This document shows positions 28,182 to 36,890 of a DNA stretch of 64,000 nt, in pieces. Origin of the DNA: Clostridium sp. MD294 (GTDB lineage: Bacteria > Bacillota > Clostridia > Lachnospirales > Anaerotignaceae); NCBI RefSeq assembly GCF_000364165.2, contig NZ_CP097810.1:1-64000 (forward strand). The letters run 5' to 3'. Position 1 is the first letter of the stretch. The number at the start of each line of letters is the position of its first letter. The notes beneath the pieces were generated by a model that did no database searches, had not been told where the DNA came from, and saw only the letters and a program-made list of their open reading frames with translations. Made by a program: the position numbers and the translations under genes.

Positions 28182-28535
28182 ATGGATTTGGTAAAAGCAT
28201 TTTTAGTAGGCGGTGCAATATGTGTAATAGGGCAAATACTCATTGATAAAACAAAGTTGATGTCTGGTAGAATATTAGTGATGTTTGTGTGTATAGGCTG
28301 TATATTAGGTGGTTTAGGCTGGTATGCTCCTATAGAAGAATTTGGTGGAGCAGGTGCAACAGTACCTTTAACAGGTTTTGGATATAATCTTGCAAAAGGT
28401 GTTATGGAAGAAGTAGATAGTGTTGGATTTTGGGGTATATTTACAGGTGGCATGAAAGCCGCAGCAGGAGGTATTACTGCAGCAGTTGTATTTGCTTTTT
28501 TAACAGCACTTATTTGTAATCCTAAAGAAAAATAA
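28182..28535 (+). CDS. spoVAE: Stage V sporulation protein AE (SpoVAEb)
   Basis: A 117-residue membrane protein with about three helices, related to SpoVAC (FLVGGAICVIGQILIDKTK; GGAGATVPLTGFGYNLAKG). The start ATG has AGGAGGTG. It is the last gene of the operon and is followed by a strong terminator. spoVAF is not present here. Confidence 0.93.
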   Translation: MDLVKAFLVGGAICVIGQILIDKTKLMSGRILVMFVCIGCILGGLGWYAPIEEFGGAGATVPLTGFGYNLAKGVMEEVDSVGFWGIFTGGMKAAAGGITAAVVFAFLTALICNPKEK

Positions 28536-28545
28536 TATAATATGG

Positions 28546-28583
28546 AAAAAGATTGAGCGTTCATTTTTGCTCAATCTTTTTTT
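28546..28583 (+). terminator. Terminator of the spoVA operon
   Basis: AAAAAGATTGAGC (28546-28558) pairs with GCTCAATCTTTTT (28569-28581), followed by further T. Confidence 0.93.
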
Positions 28584-28681
28584 ATAATTATACAAATTAT
28601 ATTTGATTTGTTTGCATTTTTCACTATAAAATATTATAATAGTATAAAATACTGTTTTACAATAGGAATACAGGGGAAGGA

Positions 28682-30265
28682 ATGATTATTGCTATGGAGT
28701 ATGAATATGAACACATAACAACAGAAGAAAATACTATTGAAAAAATTGCAGAAAATTTAACTTATAAACAACAAGGAATTTTTTTGCTTATGACAACAGA
28801 AAGAATGTTTCAAGTATACAAAAAATATGCAAAAGGACAACAATGGGACAGAACAGAAAAATTAAATGCTTTTTTAGAAGATTGTTGGGACGCTATGATA
28901 AATGATATGGAATTTGATTACATTACAGATAGAATAAAACCAATACTAGATGAATCAGAAGACCAAGATAAGTTTCTTTATGAATGTATGGACGATTGCC
29001 CTCAGTACATTATGGAAATTGATGAAGAAAATGATGAAATACCAAATTATATGGAAATATTATCTAAAATAGTAATATATATACATAAACTACTGCGTCA
29101 AACAGCAGTAATATCTATACTTAAAAAAAAGGATAACATAAAAAAAGAATTAGTTGTTGGAATATTTAACTTTCCATTTTTAGAAAAATTTTTATGTTAT
29201 TATTCTCCACAAATTTTAGAAGCCAAAGAAAATGGTATTGACGATTTATTTAGCCAGCACGAATTAGTAAAATTAGAATTTGAAAGAGAAAAACGAGATA
29301 TAGAATATTTAAAAAATGAAAAAAATATGCAAAATATATATAAAAAATATCATTATGACTTACAAGAAAATATACTAGGGGAATATTGGCTTAATAGTGA
29401 TAGTCAAAAAATTGATGAACAACAGTTTGAAGAATGTGAAGAAGAAAAAAATACACCAGAATATTATTTTAAGTATGCTTGTAAAGGTGATGAAACAGGA
29501 AATTATGAACATGCCATAGTACTCTATGGTGCAGTAATTGTATTTCAACCAGATAATGTAGAGGCATATAATCGTCGTGGTATTGATTTTATGCGTTTAG
29601 GGCAGTTTCAACAAGCAATTTCTGATTTCAATAAAGTAATTGAATTAAATCCAAATGATGCAAGGCCATATTCTTCTTTAGGAGCAATATATACTTATTT
29701 TCAAGATTATAAAAAGGCATTTCCTTATTATAGTAAAGCGATAGAAATTGAACCTGACGAAGAAGCCAATTATCATAATTTAGGAGTACTTTATAATAAA
29801 TTAAAAAATTATAAAAAAGCAATTCCTTATTTTGAAAAGTCAATTGCATTAAACCCTAATTTTGAAGTAAGTTATTTTAATCGTGCAGATAGTTATATTG
29901 CTTTAAAACAATATCAAAAAGCAATAGAAGATTTGAATAAGGCGATTGCATTAAAATCAGACTATATAGATGCTTATATCAATCGTGCTGAAATTTATGA
30001 TAAATTAAAAGAATATCAAAAAGCAATAGAAGATTTTAGTAAAGTGATTGCATTATGTACAGATATTATAGGGGTATATTGCAAACGTGGAGATATATAT
30101 TTCAAACTAAAAGAGTATCAAAAAGCCATTTCTGATTATAGTAAAGAAATTGAAATAAACCCAAATGATAAAGAAGTCTATTTAAATCGTTCAAAAGCTT
30201 ATCGTGCTATAGGAGAAAAAGAAAAAGCAGTTGCAGATAAAACAACTGCAAAAAAATTACAATAA
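28682..30265 (+). CDS. Unknown protein with TPR repeats
   Basis: 527 residues. The first 240 form a helical domain shared with the next gene; its LFL.TTERMFQVYKKYAKGQQWDRTEKLNAFLEDCWD pattern is faintly like DUF416 (YjaG), which I cannot confirm. Residues about 258-520 are seven to eight tetratricopeptide repeats of 34 residues (for example AIVLYGAVIVFQPDNVEAYNRRG and KAIEDLNKAIALKSDYIDAY). TPRs bind other proteins. No signal peptide or membrane segment. AGGGGAAGGA precedes two possible starts, ATG 28682 and ATG 28694; the first is only four bases from the core site, so the second is possible. Confidence 0.8.
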   Translation: MIIAMEYEYEHITTEENTIEKIAENLTYKQQGIFLLMTTERMFQVYKKYAKGQQWDRTEKLNAFLEDCWDAMINDMEFDYITDRIKPILDESEDQDKFLYECMDDCPQYIMEIDEENDEIPNYMEILSKIVIYIHKLLRQTAVISILKKKDNIKKELVVGIFNFPFLEKFLCYYSPQILEAKENGIDDLFSQHELVKLEFEREKRDIEYLKNEKNMQNIYKKYHYDLQENILGEYWLNSDSQKIDEQQFEECEEEKNTPEYYFKYACKGDETGNYEHAIVLYGAVIVFQPDNVEAYNRRGIDFMRLGQFQQAISDFNKVIELNPNDARPYSSLGAIYTYFQDYKKAFPYYSKAIEIEPDEEANYHNLGVLYNKLKNYKKAIPYFEKSIALNPNFEVSYFNRADSYIALKQYQKAIEDLNKAIALKSDYIDAYINRAEIYDKLKEYQKAIEDFSKVIALCTDIIGVYCKRGDIYFKLKEYQKAISDYSKEIEINPNDKEVYLNRSKAYRAIGEKEKAVADKTTAKKLQ

Positions 30266-30344
30266 TTGCACTACTTAGGAAGTGATAAATATAAAACCAG
30301 AATACATTACAATTATCAAAATAGTTAATAAATAAGGGGAAGGA

Positions 30345-31091
30345 ATGATTATTGCTATGGAGTATGAATATGAACAAACAAAAGAGTTTATGATTGATGA
30401 AATAGAAAACAGTTTAACACTTAGACAACAGCAACTTTTTTTATTAATGGCAACAGAAAGAAAATTTATGGTTTATAAACAATATGCCAAAGGCCAAGAA
30501 TGGGACCATACAGAAAAGTTAAATGCTATGTTAGAAGATTGCTGGGATATGGCAGTAAATAGAACAAGACATGAATATATTATGGACAGAATGAGAGAAC
30601 TAACAGAAGAAGAATATAACAGTGATGATGATTATGAAGGACCAGATAGATTTTTATATGAATGTTGGGACGACACACCTTCCTATTTAATAGAAAATTA
30701 TAAAGAAGTAGATTGGATAGAAGTACTATGCAGAGTAGTAGAACACATACACTCTATGATAGCTCAAATAGCTTCACTAGAAGAACATATAATAAATGAT
30801 GATGATAATGTAATAATGTGTACTCGTAACTTTACATTTTTAGAAGATTTTTTATCATATCATTCTCCAGAGTTAATAGATAAAATGTACGAACAAAAAG
30901 AAGAAGAATTATTTGAGGAACATGAATTAGTGCTTTTAGAATTTGAAAGAGAAAAAAGAGATATAGAGTATTTAAAGACTGAAAAGGATTTACAAAAAAT
31001 ATATCAAAGATACCATATTGATTTACAGGAAAGTATAATAGGTAATTATTATTTTGATATTATTAAAAAACAAAAGCCCTATAATCAATAG
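30345..31091 (+). CDS. Unknown protein, paralogue of the TPR protein's N-terminal domain
   Basis: 248 residues, aligned over its whole length with the first 240 residues of the protein at 28682-30265 (MIIAMEYEYE; ERKFMVYKQYAKGQEWDHTEKLNAMLEDCWD; ELVLLEFEREKRDIEYLK) but ending before the TPR part. The start region, with AGGGGAAGGA, is the same in both copies, so this is a tandem duplication followed by TPR loss, or a TPR gain by the first copy. It is acidic and predicted soluble. Function unknown. Confidence 0.75.
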   Translation: MIIAMEYEYEQTKEFMIDEIENSLTLRQQQLFLLMATERKFMVYKQYAKGQEWDHTEKLNAMLEDCWDMAVNRTRHEYIMDRMRELTEEEYNSDDDYEGPDRFLYECWDDTPSYLIENYKEVDWIEVLCRVVEHIHSMIAQIASLEEHIINDDDNVIMCTRNFTFLEDFLSYHSPELIDKMYEQKEEELFEEHELVLLEFEREKRDIEYLKTEKDLQKIYQRYHIDLQESIIGNYYFDIIKKQKPYNQ

Positions 31092-31117
31092 TATAAAAAT
31101 ATAGCAGGTGATAAAAT

Positions 31118-31351
31118 ATGAAACAAGAATATATCGCAATTATCAAAGCAGTCGATAAATTTTTAAAACAAGGGGAAGAACCTGATACTGCTATGATTGC
31201 AAAACAAACCTCTTTCACTAGCCAACAAGTATATGATTTTATTACAGAAATGGAACAGCAACAGCTTCTCATTGCATTCGAAATTGATATGTGTTGTGGA
31301 GAGGAGTATATTATAAAAGAGCTAACAGAAAAAGCTAAACAAATATTATAA
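31118..31351 (+). CDS. Small winged-helix-like protein
   Basis: 77 residues. The helix pattern (YIAIIKAVDKFL, then DTAMIAKQTSFTSQQVYDFITEMEQQQLL) looks like a winged helix-turn-helix with a recognition helix around residues 33-50, but no family is recognised. AGGTG precedes the ATG. It lies 26 bp after the paralogue gene and may be in its operon. It may be a DNA-binding regulator; low certainty. Confidence 0.55.
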   Translation: MKQEYIAIIKAVDKFLKQGEEPDTAMIAKQTSFTSQQVYDFITEMEQQQLLIAFEIDMCCGEEYIIKELTEKAKQIL

Positions 31352-31506
31352 ATATTGTATAACATTACTTATTATTTTTTTGTAAAATCAAGTGCATTTT
31401 AGCATATACTATGTTATAATAACGGTAGCATAACATATAAAAATATTCATTTTTTATTTTTCATAATATTTATGCTATATTATATTACAATATAAAGGAG
31501 CAAACT

Positions 31507-32013
31507 ATGCAAAAAGCGATTGGTTCTAAAGTCGATTTGAAAAATATGGAAGATATGTTAGCCGTAGAATATATGTCCTGTGTATGGGACTTAATGGACG
31601 AACAAAAAATTCAAAAATTAGATGAACACGTACAGCATTGTAATACAAGCAGATTACAACATAGTATCAATGTATCTTATTATAGTTTTTTAATTTGCCG
31701 TTTTATGGGTTGGGATTATCGTTCTGCTGCAAGAGCAGGATTACTTCATGATATGTTTTATTATGATTGGAGAGTAACAAAAGGTAACAGAACAAATCAT
31801 GCAGCATGGCACCCTCGTGTAGCTTATGACAATGCTAGAAAAATTACAGAATTAAATAAAATTGAAAAAGATGCCATATTAAAACATATGTGGCCATGTA
31901 CATTTATTCCACCTAGATACAAAGAGTCTTATGTATTGACATTTGTAGATAAAACTTGTGCTGTAGTAGAAGCTGTAGGTCAAAAATGGCAAAAAGTAGT
32001 AGGTGCTCATTAA
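31507..32013 (+). CDS. HD-domain phosphohydrolase-like protein
   Basis: A 168-residue metal-dependent HD-domain protein: first His in RLQHSINVSYYSF, the HD pair in GLLHDMFYYD, further His in NHAAWHPRVAYDNA, and a late Asp in LTFVDKTCAVVEA. The HD fold usually hydrolyses phosphoesters or nucleotides; the substrate is unknown. The start ATG has AAAGGAG at good spacing and the 155-bp upstream gap is AT-rich with TATAAT-like stretches. A perfect terminator follows. Confidence 0.85.
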   Translation: MQKAIGSKVDLKNMEDMLAVEYMSCVWDLMDEQKIQKLDEHVQHCNTSRLQHSINVSYYSFLICRFMGWDYRSAARAGLLHDMFYYDWRVTKGNRTNHAAWHPRVAYDNARKITELNKIEKDAILKHMWPCTFIPPRYKESYVLTFVDKTCAVVEAVGQKWQKVVGAH

Positions 32014-32030
32014 TCAAACGGCTTTAGAAA

Positions 32031-32072
32031 AAAACAAGAAAAAGACTTTTTAAAAAGTCTTTTTCTTGTTTT
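32031..32072. terminator. Bidirectional terminator
   Basis: A 20-bp perfect inverted repeat, 32031-32050 against 32053-32072, with core AAAAAGACTTTT and A/T tracts on both sides. It separates the HD gene (+) from the convergent small zinc gene (-), whose stop codon lies inside it. Confidence 0.93.
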
Positions 32073-32292
32073 ATGCTTTTTCTGGAATATCTAATATCAC
32101 TTTACGACAGTCTAAACAGTAATAACATTTTACTACATCTCCTACCCAAAGTGAAAGAGGTGTTAAATGGCCAGTTGTCAAAGGTATTTGTTGCTCTTCA
32201 TCAATATAAAGTTGAGGGGCAACAATAGGGTGTTTCAATTTTGATGTAATTTCTCCTAATTTCATTTCTTTGTTACAGTAAGGACAAATCAT
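32071..32292 (-). CDS. Small zinc-ribbon protein
   Basis: 73 residues with two CxxC pairs, CPYC (3-6) and CYYCLDC near residue 59, separated by a beta-rich insert (LTTGHLTPLSLWVGDVVKC). This resembles small PF20097-like zinc-ribbon proteins in Clostridia. AAAGGGG precedes the ATG. Its function is unknown; it lies 46 bp after the DUF6320 gene and could be in the same unit. Confidence 0.75.
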   Translation of the reverse strand: MICPYCNKEMKLGEITSKLKHPIVAPQLYIDEEQQIPLTTGHLTPLSLWVGDVVKCYYCLDCRKVILDIPEKA

Positions 32293-32338
32293 ATTATACT
32301 TTTCCCCTTTCCATTTTTATAAAAATACTATATTATTT

Positions 32339-32998
32339 TTATAGATGTGTTCTTCTTTGTATTTCTGAAAAAAACAAATCTCGTCGGAATAAAAATAATC
32401 CTCCAAAAAGTATAATACTTACAGAAACACATATTGCTGAAGGATACAATACATTTAATTTATGTTCCAAAAGAAGTATCAAAGGAATTACTGCTAATAT
32501 GCCATCTAATATCAAATATAATATGTATTCACTTGTGTGTAATTTTAAAAAATAAGCAAGCAAACAAGTACCTACCATAGCACCAATACAAAGAAAAGGT
32601 AAAACATACTCCAATGCCCAACCTCTATACCCTGTGTTTATATCCCAAATATAAGCAAGTACAGAAAGTATAATGACCTGCCACAATATATTTTTAGGAA
32701 CATTATGCCATTTTTTCATAGCAATAAAAATAGAAAGCCAAAAACAGCCACTTCCTGCAATGACAAACATCACCCACCAACCATATTGAGGTTTGGAAAG
32801 ATTGATACCAATACAAACAGCAATAGCAATTAATGTAATAAACATTCCTATGCGAAACATTTTTTGACTGAGAGGACGCTGCAATTCTATTGCAGGAAAT
32901 ATATTTTGTTCTGCTGTTCCTGTTAATTCTCCTTGACAAAGAGGACAACGTTTTATATCTCCTCTCACTTTAATGTGGCAATGTTTACATTCATACAT
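32339..32998 (-). CDS. DUF6320 zinc-ribbon membrane protein
   Basis: 219 residues: an N-terminal zinc ribbon (YECKHCHIKVRGDIKRCPLCQGEL) followed by six hydrophobic segments. ATG 32998 is preferred to TTG 33004 because GGAGGG lies six bases before it. It is the third gene of a tight operon with an alpha/beta hydrolase and an acyltransferase; this trio recurs in Firmicutes, as I recall, and has no established product. Possibly it is the membrane anchor of the pair. Confidence 0.8.
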   Translation of the reverse strand: MYECKHCHIKVRGDIKRCPLCQGELTGTAEQNIFPAIELQRPLSQKMFRIGMFITLIAIAVCIGINLSKPQYGWWVMFVIAGSGCFWLSIFIAMKKWHNVPKNILWQVIILSVLAYIWDINTGYRGWALEYVLPFLCIGAMVGTCLLAYFLKLHTSEYILYLILDGILAVIPLILLLEHKLNVLYPSAICVSVSIILFGGLFLFRRDLFFSEIQRRTHL

Positions 32999-33000
32999 TT

Positions 33001-34281
33001 TCAACCCTCCTGTTCTATATTTGTTGTAATTTCAATTTCTAAACCCATATCAGACAAATGACAAAAAAATCTTTTTGGTAAATCTCCCTTTAAAGCAGTT
33101 GCAATGCTAATTACAAAATTGTCTTCAAAAGAGCAAGTTGCAATTTGTGTTGTTCTTGTACTGACAAATAAATCAAAAAGGCGAATGTATGGTATCATTT
33201 CTGTAGGCATTTTTACTTTTCCAACATTAGAAAGACAAGAAGTTGCTTTTTGGTAAGAAAGCCAATTCGCAAAACGCAACACATAATCTTTTGTAGCAAG
33301 TGGAACTAATTTCATAGTAATATTGTGTTCTAATGCAGAAAGGGCATTCATACCTTTCCTTAATTCCTCTTTTGTCAATTTCTGCTGAAACTGTTTTTTG
33401 ACAGAGCATAAAACTGTTTCTAAATCTTGTTTTTGTTCTGCAAAAGAATAAATAATTTGTATTACTTTAAAAAAGTTTCTTGCACTTTCAGAAGGAAAAT
33501 AATTTCTCAAATTGACAGGGATACTGATTACAACGGGTTTTTTCTGCTCTTTTACACTCATACCTTCATAAATAGAATATATCCAAACAGCAACAAGAAA
33601 TTCTGTCACAGTAGATTGATATTTTTTAGAAAGCTGTAATAATGCTTTTACAGACACACAGCCCTCTATTACTCCCATTTGCCCTATATCAAAATATTCT
33701 CCTTTAATATGATAGGCAAAAGGAACTTTTTGTTGTTTTGAAGTGTGTTCTTTTTGAAAATATTTCGAAAAACTATCTATACTTTTTTCAGAAGCAGTTG
33801 TTGCATTTTCTAAATAAATTTCTTTATTACAAAATGCTTCACTATGTTTTTCTAATATATAATAATATACAAGCGTTCTTAAAAAAAGTAATGCCCCTGA
33901 ACCATCAGAAAGTACATGATGCACTTCCAAATTAATTCTATTATGATAATAAGAAACATCAAAAAGAAGGCTTTTTCGATTCGGAAAATACAAAGGAGAA
34001 CATGGATAATTATTTTCTATGTGAATAAGTGGTTTTCTTTCTGTATTTTCAATATAATACCAAAATAGTCCTCTTTTTAATATAGAACAATAATAGGGAA
34101 ATTTTTGTAATGTTTTTTCAAGTGCTTTTTGTAAATAGTCAGGGTCTATTTGCTCATATAGTTCACAGGAAAATCGAAATACTTTTGTGTCCCTTTTATC
34201 TGTATTTGCTGGAAATATTTTTGCAGCATTATCTAATTTATGCCATTGTGGTTTTCTTTTCATTTTCAAAATAAGCTTCAC
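33001..34281 (-). CDS. Alcohol acetyltransferase/condensation-type acyltransferase
   Basis: About 420 residues of the BAHD/condensation-like (CoA-dependent acyltransferase) superfamily. The catalytic motif HHxxxDG is present as EVHHVLSDGSG near residue 120, with a second-domain PVVISIPVNLRNYFPSESARNFF stretch. The start is uncertain: GTG 34281 overlaps the upstream stop (GTGA), while AGGAGTG would also suit TTG or ATG 34263 further in. It is predicted to esterify an alcohol with an acyl-CoA; substrate unknown. Confidence 0.8.
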   Translation of the reverse strand: MKLILKMKRKPQWHKLDNAAKIFPANTDKRDTKVFRFSCELYEQIDPDYLQKALEKTLQKFPYYCSILKRGLFWYYIENTERKPLIHIENNYPCSPLYFPNRKSLLFDVSYYHNRINLEVHHVLSDGSGALLFLRTLVYYYILEKHSEAFCNKEIYLENATTASEKSIDSFSKYFQKEHTSKQQKVPFAYHIKGEYFDIGQMGVIEGCVSVKALLQLSKKYQSTVTEFLVAVWIYSIYEGMSVKEQKKPVVISIPVNLRNYFPSESARNFFKVIQIIYSFAEQKQDLETVLCSVKKQFQQKLTKEELRKGMNALSALEHNITMKLVPLATKDYVLRFANWLSYQKATSCLSNVGKVKMPTEMIPYIRLFDLFVSTRTTQIATCSFEDNFVISIATALKGDLPKRFFCHLSDMGLEIEITTNIEQEG

Positions 34282-35204
34282 TCCTGAAGAAATTGATTTA
34301 TAATTTTATAAGTATATTGTATTAAATGGTTTTTATTAGGCAAAGAAGAAAAATAACCATGTAAAGCATTTGGTATTCTTTCTATTATGACATCATTTCC
34401 TGCTTCTTGTAATTTTCTTCCATAGGCCTCTCCTTCATCTCTTAAAAGGCAATACTCTGCTGTAATAATTAATGTGCGAGGTTGCTTGCTAAAATCTTTT
34501 TCTAAAAGCGGTGCAAAATAAGGATTACGCCAATTTTTTTTATTAGGACAGTACATTTCCATATAATCAGAAACCGTTTTTGATGTCAATATATAATCTG
34601 TACCATTTTCTTTAACAGAAGAAAATGGTGATGTTTCACTATGGTTATTAAATGTAGCAGGATAAATTAATATCTGTCGTTTTGGTAAAAATTCTCCTCT
34701 ATCTCTTGCCATAAGAGATAATGCAGCAGCTAAATTTCCTCCAGCACTATCCCCTATTATAGTAATTTCATCTGCTTTTGTTTTTAGCAGTGTATCATCT
34801 AAAAAAATCTCTTTTGCTACACAATAACAATCCTCTAATGCTGTAGGAAAAGGATATTCTGGTGCAAGTCTATAATCTACAGAAACAACAATATGGTCAG
34901 TCATAATTGCCATATTAGCACATACGCTATCATAACTTTCAATATTGCCTGTTACCCAACCACCGCCATGAAAAAATAAAAGCACAGCATGAGGCAAATC
35001 ACTAGGAGGAGAAAATATGCGAACAGCAATATCATATCCATCTCTTGTAATTTTATGGTTCCATATTTTATAATAAGGTGGTTTTATTACTTTTTTATGT
35101 GCTAATGTCACAAGCTGCCTATGTATTTTATATGTTTTTTTAATATCTGGACTAGAATGGCTTAAAAGCTTTAATGCAGCTAATGTTACTTTATGAAATG
35201 CCAT
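34278..35204 (-). CDS. Alpha/beta hydrolase of the HSL esterase family
   Basis: 308 residues with the oxyanion-hole motif HGGGW (FFHGGGWVTGN), the nucleophile elbow GDSAGGN and the catalytic His in ALHGYF. ATG 35204 is chosen because AAAGGAGC lies ten bases before it; the in-frame ATG 35234 lacks a site. The stop overlaps the acyltransferase start. Esterase and acyltransferase together suggest a small-molecule or lipid ester is made or turned over. Cytoplasmic: no signal peptide. Confidence 0.88.
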   Translation of the reverse strand: MAFHKVTLAALKLLSHSSPDIKKTYKIHRQLVTLAHKKVIKPPYYKIWNHKITRDGYDIAVRIFSPPSDLPHAVLLFFHGGGWVTGNIESYDSVCANMAIMTDHIVVSVDYRLAPEYPFPTALEDCYCVAKEIFLDDTLLKTKADEITIIGDSAGGNLAAALSLMARDRGEFLPKRQILIYPATFNNHSETSPFSSVKENGTDYILTSKTVSDYMEMYCPNKKNWRNPYFAPLLEKDFSKQPRTLIITAEYCLLRDEGEAYGRKLQEAGNDVIIERIPNALHGYFSSLPNKNHLIQYTYKIINQFLQE

Positions 35205-35302
35205 ATTAAAAACAGCTCCTTTTAAAATAATCATATTTACTATAACACCATTACACCATTTTCGTCAAAGATATTTATTATAACAATATAAAATAATATA
35301 AA

Positions 35303-35344
35303 AAAACTAATACAATATCACAAAAATGAAATCATATTAGTTTT
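35303..35344 (-). terminator. Hairpin between the hydrolase and PilZ genes
   Basis: AAAACTAATA (35303-35312) pairs with TATTAGTTTT (35335-35344). Read on the minus strand it is followed by T tracts, so it probably ends the PilZ gene transcript. Confidence 0.6.
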
Positions 35345-35378
35345 ATATTTTATTATTTATTATTAGTGCAGTTTTATT

Positions 35379-36065
35379 TTAATAGTCTTGTCTTTCTCTT
35401 TCTCTTAAAATTTCTTCTCTTTGTAAATAAAGCACAAATTCACGAATACTATATTCTTCATTTGGTTTTATATCTTCAAAACAGCAACCATAACAACGAA
35501 TTTCTTCTTCACCATCTTTTGTTTGTCTTTTTAAATCTTGTATTCGCAATATTCTAGCTTTTACGTCAAAATTTGCTTTAGGAGATTTAAAATGGTATAT
35601 GACGATTTCTTTTTCCATGAGCATTTCAGATGGATAACTGAACATAATTCCTCCAGCACTAATATCTATTAATTCAGCAGTCACTTCTTTCATATCACGA
35701 AATGACAATGTTAAATTAATTTTCATATCATGTGCTTTTACTTTTACATCTTGACGACGTTGTATTGTTTCTAATTTTTGTAATGAAGAAAATACAACAT
35801 TTACTTCTTTTGGAGCACTTCCACTATAAATATTAGTAGACTCTGCATGAAAATAACACATACCCTTTATATTATGCGTCATTAAAAGAATGACTTCATT
35901 TTGAACAACATCATTTTCTAGTAGTTGTTTTATTTCATCTCTTGATGTTTTATGAAAAGCAAGTGTAACATTATCGTCACCTTGTTTTATCAATACAGCA
36001 TTTTTAATTAATTTTCTGTCTAGTGTATAAACTTTAACTTGTTTGTTATACTCATTAATCGCCAT
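35379..36065 (-). CDS. PilZ-domain protein (YcgR-like)
   Basis: 228 residues with an N-terminal YcgR-like beta domain (about 1-95) and a C-terminal PilZ domain that in other proteins binds cyclic di-GMP. The first PilZ motif is RRQDVKV rather than RRxxRV (Lys in place of the second Arg); the second, DxSxxG, is intact as DISAGGIMF. Binding is therefore plausible but uncertain. No flagellar gene is in the window, and the start ATG has AGAGGGG. It is convergent with the hydrolase operon and divergent from ruvAB. Confidence 0.85.
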   Translation of the reverse strand: MAINEYNKQVKVYTLDRKLIKNAVLIKQGDDNVTLAFHKTSRDEIKQLLENDVVQNEVILLMTHNIKGMCYFHAESTNIYSGSAPKEVNVVFSSLQKLETIQRRQDVKVKAHDMKINLTLSFRDMKEVTAELIDISAGGIMFSYPSEMLMEKEIVIYHFKSPKANFDVKARILRIQDLKRQTKDGEEEIRCYGCCFEDIKPNEEYSIREFVLYLQREEILRERERQDY

Positions 36066-36225
36066 AGTTTTCCCCTCTTCCTCAACTGTGCATTAAAACG
36101 TTAGTAATGGATACCACTTCTATTATACATGAAATATAAAAGTTTTGTCAAGAATTTAACTTTATAATTAGTATATTTTGACTATATTTATTTATAAAAA
36201 AGAAAATAGCTTCTGTTTATTGTCG

Positions 36226-36255
36226 TTGACAGAAAGGAATAAAACATAGTAGAAT
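36226..36255 (+). promoter_or_regulatory. Promoter of ruvAB
   Basis: TTGACA (36226-36231), an 18-bp spacer and TAGAAT (36250-36255), about 35 bp before the ruvA start. Confidence 0.75.
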
Positions 36256-36290
36256 AATAACAATAAATTATAAAGTAGGAAGTGAAACGA

Positions 36291-36872
36291 TTGATTTCTT
36301 ATATAAAAGGAATAATTACATATAAATCAAATTCATTTGTTGTAATAGAATGTAATGGCATAGGATATAAAATATTTGTTTCCTCTGCTACACTTTCTCA
36401 CTTAAATGAAAAAGAAACAATAATGATATATACTTTTATGAATGTAAAAGAAGATGATATTTCTCTTTTTGGTTTTTTAACACAGCAAGAACAAACCATA
36501 TTTCACCAGCTTTTAAGTGTTTCAGGTATTGGCCCAAAAGGAGCATTAGCTTTTTTATCTGAAATGACACCAGAAGAAATTATTATTGCCATACTTTCAG
36601 AAGATATTAAAACACTTAGTAAAGCACCTGGTATAGGAAAAAAGACTGCTCAAAGATTAATATTGGAACTTAAAGATAAAGTAAAATCAGAAGAAATTAC
36701 ACAACAAACATCACAAAAAGACACAAGTCAAAAATGGGAAGCGATAGAAGCATTAACATCATTAGGATATAGCAGAAGTGAAGCTATGCAAGCTGTTAAC
36801 GCTTGTTATAAAGAAGGGCTTTCTGTAGAAGAAATATTAAAATTATCTTTTAAAAAATTGATAAAATTTTAA
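36291..36872 (+). CDS. ruvA: Holliday junction helicase subunit RuvA
   Basis: Binds four-way DNA junctions and loads RuvB. 193 residues, with an OB-fold N-terminus (MISYIKGIITYKSNSF), two helix-hairpin-helix motifs (VSGIGPKGALAFL, PGIGKKTAQRLILEL) and a C-terminal UBA-like domain. TTG 36291 is chosen over GTG 36282 since AGGAAGTG lies six bases before it and the protein then begins MISYIKG, as RuvA usually does. Confidence 0.96.
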   Translation: MISYIKGIITYKSNSFVVIECNGIGYKIFVSSATLSHLNEKETIMIYTFMNVKEDDISLFGFLTQQEQTIFHQLLSVSGIGPKGALAFLSEMTPEEIIIAILSEDIKTLSKAPGIGKKTAQRLILELKDKVKSEEITQQTSQKDTSQKWEAIEALTSLGYSRSEAMQAVNACYKEGLSVEEILKLSFKKLIKF

Positions 36873-36890
36873 CGAAAATAGGTGATTTAT

